Below are positions 59,216-64,000 of a stretch of 64,000 nt of DNA, one piece after another (within the stretch, counting starts at the first letter, position 1; each line of letters begins with the position of its first letter). The stretch comes from Linanthus parryae (Eukaryota; Streptophyta; Magnoliopsida; Ericales; Polemoniaceae). The DNA is taken from NCBI GenBank assembly GCA_023055425.1, contig JALGPY010000001.1:112759057-112823056 (forward strand), in the 5' to 3' direction. The position numbers and the translations under genes are program-made. The notes beneath the pieces were generated by a model. The model saw only the letters and a program-made list of their open reading frames with translations. It was not told the origin of the DNA and searched no databases.

Positions 59216-61274
59216 CATCCGCATGCCTGTTGTCTGCTCGGGGCTTGTGCTCGTACCTCACATCGCAGAATTGCTGCACCAGCTTTTGTACTAAAGTCCG
59301 ATAGGACGGAAGGTTAATCTCCTTCAAACCGTACTCGCCTGAGGCTTGCTTGACGATCAACTTGGAGTCTCCCATGACCGTCAGATTGCTTACTTCCAAA
59401 GCCTTTGCTGCGCGCAGTCCCGCTATGAGGGCTTCATATTCTGCCTTGTTGTTGGTGACTGCAAAGTCGAGCTTTGCGGACATCTGTATGACCTCCCCAT
59501 CTGGCTTGGTCAAGACTATCCCAATGCCTCCGCATTTCCTAGTTGACGAACCGTCGAAATGGAGTGTCCAATAAGGTACATCGATTGCATAGATTTCAGG
59601 CCCCTCGAGTTCTTCTTCGATCACGGGCTCGTGGCTGTTGTCGGGGAACTGTGCCAACAGATCCGCTACCGCCTGCGACTTGATCGCTCGCGGTCGTACG
59701 CATGTGATATCGTATTGCGAGATGGTCATGTGCCATTTCGCCAATCTTCCTCCAGGAGTAGTGTGGGTTAGCCGATATCGTATGGGGTCACTTTTAGTGA
59801 CCACTACTACTTTATGCGACGCAAAGTAGTGTTTCAATTTCTCTATCACGAAGAACAAAGCAAGGCAATGACGTTTGATGTCTGTGTACCTTGATTCGGC
59901 AGGTTGCACAATGCGAGAGATGTAGTAGATAGGCCTTTCCTGGCCTTCGTACTCCTGAGCCAAGAGTGCTCCTATGGATCTCCTTGTTGACGTCAGATAT
60001 AGCAGAAGCGGTGATCCCAGTTGAGGTGCGATCATTATTTTTGAGGACGTCAGCAGATCCTTCAGCTTTTCGAATGCAGCTTCGTGCTCCGGAGTCCAGC
60101 TGTATACGGCATCTTTCTTGAGAAGGGCACTAAAACAGCAGGTGATTTCGGCAATTGCTGGGATGAATCTCCGCAGATAGGATAGCTTTCCCAAAAATGT
60201 CTTCAAGGCACTTTGGTTATGGGGCGGCATCATGCCAGTTATGGCTGATACTTTCGCAGGGTCAGGCTCGATTCCTTGGCGATGAACTACGCATCCCAAG
60301 AACTTCCCTGACGTTACCCCAAATGCGCATTTCATGGGATTCATCTTCAGTTGAAAGCGTCTACATCTATTGAACACTTTCCGCAGATCTGCGAGGTGAT
60401 CTGTTTCCTGCTTGGATTTAACCACCAGGTCGTCCACGTAAAATTCCACTTTTTTGTGCATTATGTCGTGGAATAGGGCCATCATGGCCCGCTTATAGGT
60501 CGCACCCGCGTTTTTGAGACCGAACGGCATCACTGTGTAGTTGAACACCCCCACCGGAGTGATGAATGCAGTCTTCCGCGCATCCTCGGGGTCCATCTTG
60601 ATCTGGTTGTACCCGCTGAAGCCGTCCATGAAACTGAACATGCGATGGCCCGCTGTTGAATCGATAAGCAAATCGATGTTGGGCAGTGGAAAATCGTCCT
60701 TTGGGCAGAAGCGATTGAGATCCCGGAAGTCCACACAGATGCGAAGCTGTCCGTTCTTCTTTACCACTGGCACGATGTTGGCTAGCCATGTGGGATGATG
60801 ATTCGGCTCTATGAACTTGGCATCCAGGAGTTTGAAAATCTCCTGCTTGATCTTTACGTTAAGTTCCGGCCTGAAGCTTCTTGTGCTCTGCTTTACCGGC
60901 TTAGACCCTGGGATGATGTCTAAGCGGTGCATAGTGATGCTTGTATCCAGTCCTGGCATCTCATCATACTCCCATGCGAACACATCCTTGTATTCAGTTA
61001 GGAGCTGCAGCAGTCCTTGCTCCTCCTCGCTTGTGAGGTCCGCACTTAGAAAGACTGGCCTTTTCTTTTCCTCGTTCGGGCTGAGGAACACTTCCTTTAG
61101 CTCTTGCTTTTGTGGTCTGGGCCTATCTTCCATGCATTCAGGTGCTTCTTTGAGTTTCTCGTCTGGAGCATTGGCTTTTCCGTTAGCGCAAATTGCTCGA
61201 TTTGGTTGATTTGCCCAGGGATATCCCCATGCCCGTGTGAGGACATCCCCGCGCACCTTCATATGCGATAGCAC
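59216..61274 (-). pseudogene. Tat reverse transcriptase, RNase H and archaeal-type RNase H
   Basis: RT motifs: LRICVDFRDLN, SFMDGFSGYNQI, FGLKNAGATY, FYVDDLVVKS (catalytic YVDD), and LGCVVHRQGIE. The Gypsy RNase H follows (SIGALLAQEY, ESRYTDIKRHCLALFF). About 100 residues later a second RNase H begins (WTLHFDGSSTRKCGGIGIVL, NNKAEYEALIAGLRAA, MGDSKLIVKQ, NRHADALA). The first RNase H shows unusual changes: ESRYTDIKRHCLA instead of ExRYxxxEKxxLA, so its catalytic Glu is replaced by Lys. In Tat elements the second domain can supply RNase H activity. Frameshifts separate it from the protease side (about 61275) and integrase side (about 59215). Confidence 0.9.
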
Positions 61275-62161
61275 TTCTTCCCATTGGCGTAGAAGCTCTC
61301 TATCTCCTTGCCTTCGGGGTCATGCTTTGCAATTCGCTTCAGTGTATACACACTCTTTCGCCGGTACGCGATTCGTGGCGCTTCCTCGCGTGTGGGTGGA
61401 TTTTCCTTGGCATCTTCCCTTGTCACCATTACTCCCGCCGGTGACTGGTCCTTGATGTCCTCCCATAGAGGCAAAGGAGTAGGATTGAATGGTCCGGGTG
61501 TTTGCTCGTCCGCCATCTCGGTGAACCACACCGCTTCGCTGAGATGTGCTTCATCCAAGTTGAATGGATTTGTCGAAGCCGGTATCTCGACTATTCTGTC
61601 GTTCCGGATAGCTTTCATAACCTGGTGAGCCGTTGAAGGAACCGCGTCGAAGCGATGAATCTAGGCTCGACCTATGATCATGTGATACGTAGTGTTCGCG
61701 TCTATGACATAGAACTTTGCTGAGCACTTGATTTTGCCAATCTGAACGCCCAGGCGGATCCATCCGATCGTCATTCTAGAGTCGCTTCCGAATCCCATCA
61801 GCGGAGATGGACGCCTGACGATCTTGTGCTCGGGGATCCCTGCTAGCTTCAGTGTGTGGAGCGAAACGACGTTGACCGCTGCTCCTCCATCGACGAATGC
61901 TCGTTTGAACTCGAAGCCATTGATGATGGCCGTCACGTACAGAGGCCTCTGGTGGCTCGCATCTGTCTTCTTGTCGCTGGCAGAAAAGGTCATAATCTTT
62001 TCTGTAGAGCGAGACGCCCTGATGACTTTCCCGTTGGAAACTACAAGATCCTCCTCATAGTCCTCCGCTATTCTCAAGATTGCTTTCGTCATATCTGTCC
62101 GGCACTTCTCGGAGAAGTTCATCTCGTCGAAGAATCCGCTAAAGCCGTGCGACCCCTTCAT
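61259..62161 (-). pseudogene. Tat protease and protease-RT linker
   Basis: Protease region 62161-61664 has FVDGGAAVNVVSLHTLKLAG, with DGG in place of the common DSG/DTG triad, and a later ANTTYHMIIGR flap-like block. DGGAAVN is common in Tat proteases. A TAG at 61661-61663 replaces an expected Trp after IIGR. The same frame continues (61618-61259) as a linker rich in PTREEAPRIAY and ends in a frameshift before the RT. Confidence 0.8.
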
Positions 62162-62194
62162 CCGATCGGCACGTTCATCCTCTGTGTCTACACT

Positions 62195-63871
62195 TTAGTC
62201 CTCGTCATTATGGACTTCGGCAATGATGGGCAGGCCATCCTCTGCGACTTCTTCCAAGTCTACGATCGAGATCATGGCAACCTCTTTGCCTTTTGAGTCT
62301 TGCTCCGCATGGGCAGGAAGCGGATTGTTGCGCACATCCTTCCTGTGATCGCTGACGATCAGCTCGCCGTTCTTCATCTTCTGGTCGAATGTAAACCTGA
62401 GCTTTTTACATTCCGTTGTGGGGTGCATGACCTTGCCGTGGTACTCGCACCACTTAGGGTCCCTTACCATCTCCTTGGAGGGTATCTTCTCGAACGGCGG
62501 TAGGACACCGTCCTTGCGCCACTGCCTGCAGAGGTCGCTTGCCTCCTCTACCGAGCATGGCAGAGGTGGTACGTCGAAGTTCACAACCTTCGCTTGCTTA
62601 TGGGGTGAAACTGTATTGACCTCAGCTTCTCGTACCCTCTTGTAACTGAATCTCCCGATCTTGTAGGTGGTGCCGCTCGAAGATCGCTCCGGAGCGTTCT
62701 TCTTTTTCTGCCTCTCGACTATAGGCTCGATGTTCTTCGTGCATTCAATTAGCTTTGAAAACGTAGGTGTTTGCAAATTGATGAGCATACCTTTGTATTC
62801 GTCTCGCATGCACTGCAGGCATATCTCTACGAGCCGGCTTTCGAGCATTGGATCTTTGCACTCCAAGGACTTCGCCCTGAATTTGTTGATGAAAGTGATC
62901 CCGTCCTCCTCGCGCTTCTGATACATCCGCGAGAGATGGATCATTGTCACCTTTTCTTCCATCTGGAAGAACTTGGTGTAGAACTTCTGGACCATGTCGT
63001 CCCAAGTCTTCACGGATCCAGCTTCCAACGTTCGGTACCACTTGTACGCTACGTTCCCCAAAGATTTTGGGAACTCTCGCATCAGCAGTTTGGGATCAGC
63101 TCCGTATGGCCCCATGACATCAATGAAACGCATGACATGCTCATGAGCGTTCCCGTTGACATCCTCGAACTTGTCCCACTTAGGAGCCTTATACACCACT
63201 GGGTTAGGCATGTGATAGATCTCCCGTGGGATGGGTGGATCGTTGTCTAGCTTCGGGATGATAGTATCCGTGAATGATTGGTGAGCCAGAATAGTGTCCA
63301 TGCGCTTTTGCAGAGACGTCATGCATTCTGGAATGCTTCCCTCAGTAGCAGAAGGAAGGGTTGTTGCAGGCGGAGGCGACACATATGTCGCCGGAGGATT
63401 GGGAACATATTGGCTGCTTGCGTTGCCCCAGATCGCCGCTGACGGAGGCGCGGGATACTGCGAAGCCGAATTAGAAGCCAAAACCGGAGGCTGAAGAGTA
63501 TGAGCAGTGAGAGGCAACATCTGAGCTGTTGACCCATGAATCGAAGGCAGCTGCGTAGTCGCCGATGGAGTCTGCAAATTAGGGTTGGGAGGTGTTGTGG
63601 ACACTCCCAATCCTGGAGCGGTAGGGCCTCCTCCTCCTTGAGAGACGGCGGTGACTGTTGAAGGATTTGGTGCCAGGGTGCCCAGAACGGCCAAGATCCG
63701 TTCTAGCTGCGCAGAATGAGCTTTGAGAGCTTTTGCCTGACCTTGGACGGTAGCGTCCAAGGATTCTAGCGTCGGCGCCTCGCTAGGGGTCGCAGGAGTA
63801 CGGCGGGTCTCCTCTCCTAAGGCAGCTTCGGTGGAAGGCGATCTGTTGCTAACATCATCCTCCTGAGACAT
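62195..63871 (-). CDS. Tat gag, complete ORF of about 558 residues
   Basis: The ATG at 63869-63871 (MSQEDDVSNRSPS) is the first Met; the nine codons before it open with GTG and overlap the PBS. A Pro/Ser/Thr-rich N-terminus is followed by the Ty3/Gypsy capsid core: PNPVVYKAPKWDKFEDVNGN, then HVMRFIDVMGPYGADPKLLM, FPKSLGNVAYKWYRTLE, TWDDMVQKFYTKFF, ITFINKFRAKSLEC. A Cys/His element (CEYHGKVMHPTTEC) comes near the C-terminus. Gag ends at a TAA (62195-62197), and pol continues in the same frame, so pol could be made only by readthrough or from a repaired relative. Structural protein of the particle. Confidence 0.9.
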   Translation of the reverse strand: MSQEDDVSNRSPSTEAALGEETRRTPATPSEAPTLESLDATVQGQAKALKAHSAQLERILAVLGTLAPNPSTVTAVSQGGGGPTAPGLGVSTTPPNPNLQTPSATTQLPSIHGSTAQMLPLTAHTLQPPVLASNSASQYPAPPSAAIWGNASSQYVPNPPATYVSPPPATTLPSATEGSIPECMTSLQKRMDTILAHQSFTDTIIPKLDNDPPIPREIYHMPNPVVYKAPKWDKFEDVNGNAHEHVMRFIDVMGPYGADPKLLMREFPKSLGNVAYKWYRTLEAGSVKTWDDMVQKFYTKFFQMEEKVTMIHLSRMYQKREEDGITFINKFRAKSLECKDPMLESRLVEICLQCMRDEYKGMLINLQTPTFSKLIECTKNIEPIVERQKKKNAPERSSSGTTYKIGRFSYKRVREAEVNTVSPHKQAKVVNFDVPPLPCSVEEASDLCRQWRKDGVLPPFEKIPSKEMVRDPKWCEYHGKVMHPTTECKKLRFTFDQKMKNGELIVSDHRKDVRNNPLPAHAEQDSKGKEVAMISIVDLEEVAEDGLPIIAEVHNDED

Positions 63872-63889
63872 GGTTGCTTTTGTTGGTAA

Positions 63890-63908
63890 GTTCACGTCGG
63901 GTTCACCA
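63890..63908 (-). promoter_or_regulatory. Tat primer binding site
   Basis: The minus strand reads TGGTGAACCCGACGTGAAC, four bases after the LTR end, starting with the TGG complementary to the tRNA CCA end. I cannot assign the tRNA species with confidence. Confidence 0.75.
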
Positions 63909-63911
63909 AAA

Positions 63912-64000
63912 TGTGCACAGGAGATTCCGGCGGGGAGACCTCCGTGTACACCGTATGTAGAGGATCAGAGATCGCACAGGAAGATTTGGGTTGTGTGTAG
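63912..64000 (-). repeat. Tat 5' LTR, partial
   Basis: It repeats 49620-49708 with one difference (GATTT against GAGTT) and continues beyond the window. Confidence 0.92.

Larger units (their letters stand above)
49620..64000 (-). mobile_element. Ty3/Gypsy Tat-lineage retrotransposon with antisense gene (runs off the window)
   Basis: The left LTR (3' LTR) is at 49620-50864. The right LTR (5' LTR) starts at 63912 and leaves the window; the 89 shared bases differ at one position. The sense (minus) order is PBS, gag, protease, RT, RNase H, second archaeal-type RNase H, integrase, tandem-repeat spacer, antisense gene, PPT, LTR. A second RNase H after the first and extra ORFs between pol and the 3' LTR are recognised traits of Tat elements. 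Pol is broken by stops and frameshifts, so this copy looks non-autonomous though young. Confidence 0.9.

Overview
The window looks like a stretch of flowering-plant nuclear chromosome. It has plant-type introns, plant retrotransposon lineages (Ty1/Copia, Ty3/Gypsy including the Tat lineage, a LINE tail), Stowaway-like, hAT-like and Mutator-like elements, a Helitron, and AT-rich intergenic DNA. I cannot name the species. I see no bacterial-type gene, no rRNA gene and no convincing tRNA gene.

Left end (1-9.7 kb): the only clear host-type gene is a plus-strand, MUSTANG-like (domesticated Mutator transposase) gene. Its large exon (513-2387) carries the DDE domain, SWIM finger and zinc knuckle. 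Its 5' exons lie before the window. A phase-compatible exon at 9446-9662, beyond a 7-kb repeat-rich intron, may encode an acidic tail.

Middle (10-45 kb): a nested repeat landscape, resolved here mostly by target-site duplications (TSDs). A non-coding LTR element (14426-19133, TSD TGATA) carries a LINE-derived insertion (16562-17740, 17-bp TSD). An old Copia (about 22.1-29.9 kb) is split by a Helitron (22744-25046) and by a Gypsy LTR-only insertion (25156-28271, TSD AAAAT). It is followed by a second, internally deleted Copia (29886-34512). Beyond these lie a hAT-like element (35863-36548, 8-bp TSD), a Tourist-like MITE, and two Mutator-like elements with about 100-bp terminal inverted repeats (40830-42278, TSD TTCTTTCTC; 42496-44499, TSD GTCAAACATA). 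A third, more degenerate element of this kind lies at about 39.7-40.5 kb.

Right end (45-64 kb): a third Copia on the minus strand (45123-48566, TSD GTCAT) has lost RT/RNase H and the U3 of its 3' LTR. The last 14.4 kb is a nearly complete Tat-lineage Gypsy element on the minus strand (49620 to beyond the window). It has gag, protease, RT, RNase H, a second archaeal-type RNase H and integrase. Between pol and the 3' LTR sit a 55-56 bp tandem array and an antisense, multi-exon plant-mobile-domain gene (plus strand, about 50900-55193). The retroelement's polypurine tract, read on the other strand, forms the pyrimidine tract of a splice acceptor two bases before the antisense gene's ATG. That arrangement is the most interesting thing in the window.

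Pol of the Tat element carries several stops and frameshifts. The first exon of the antisense gene is open over 627 codons, but its later exons carry one frameshift and one stop.
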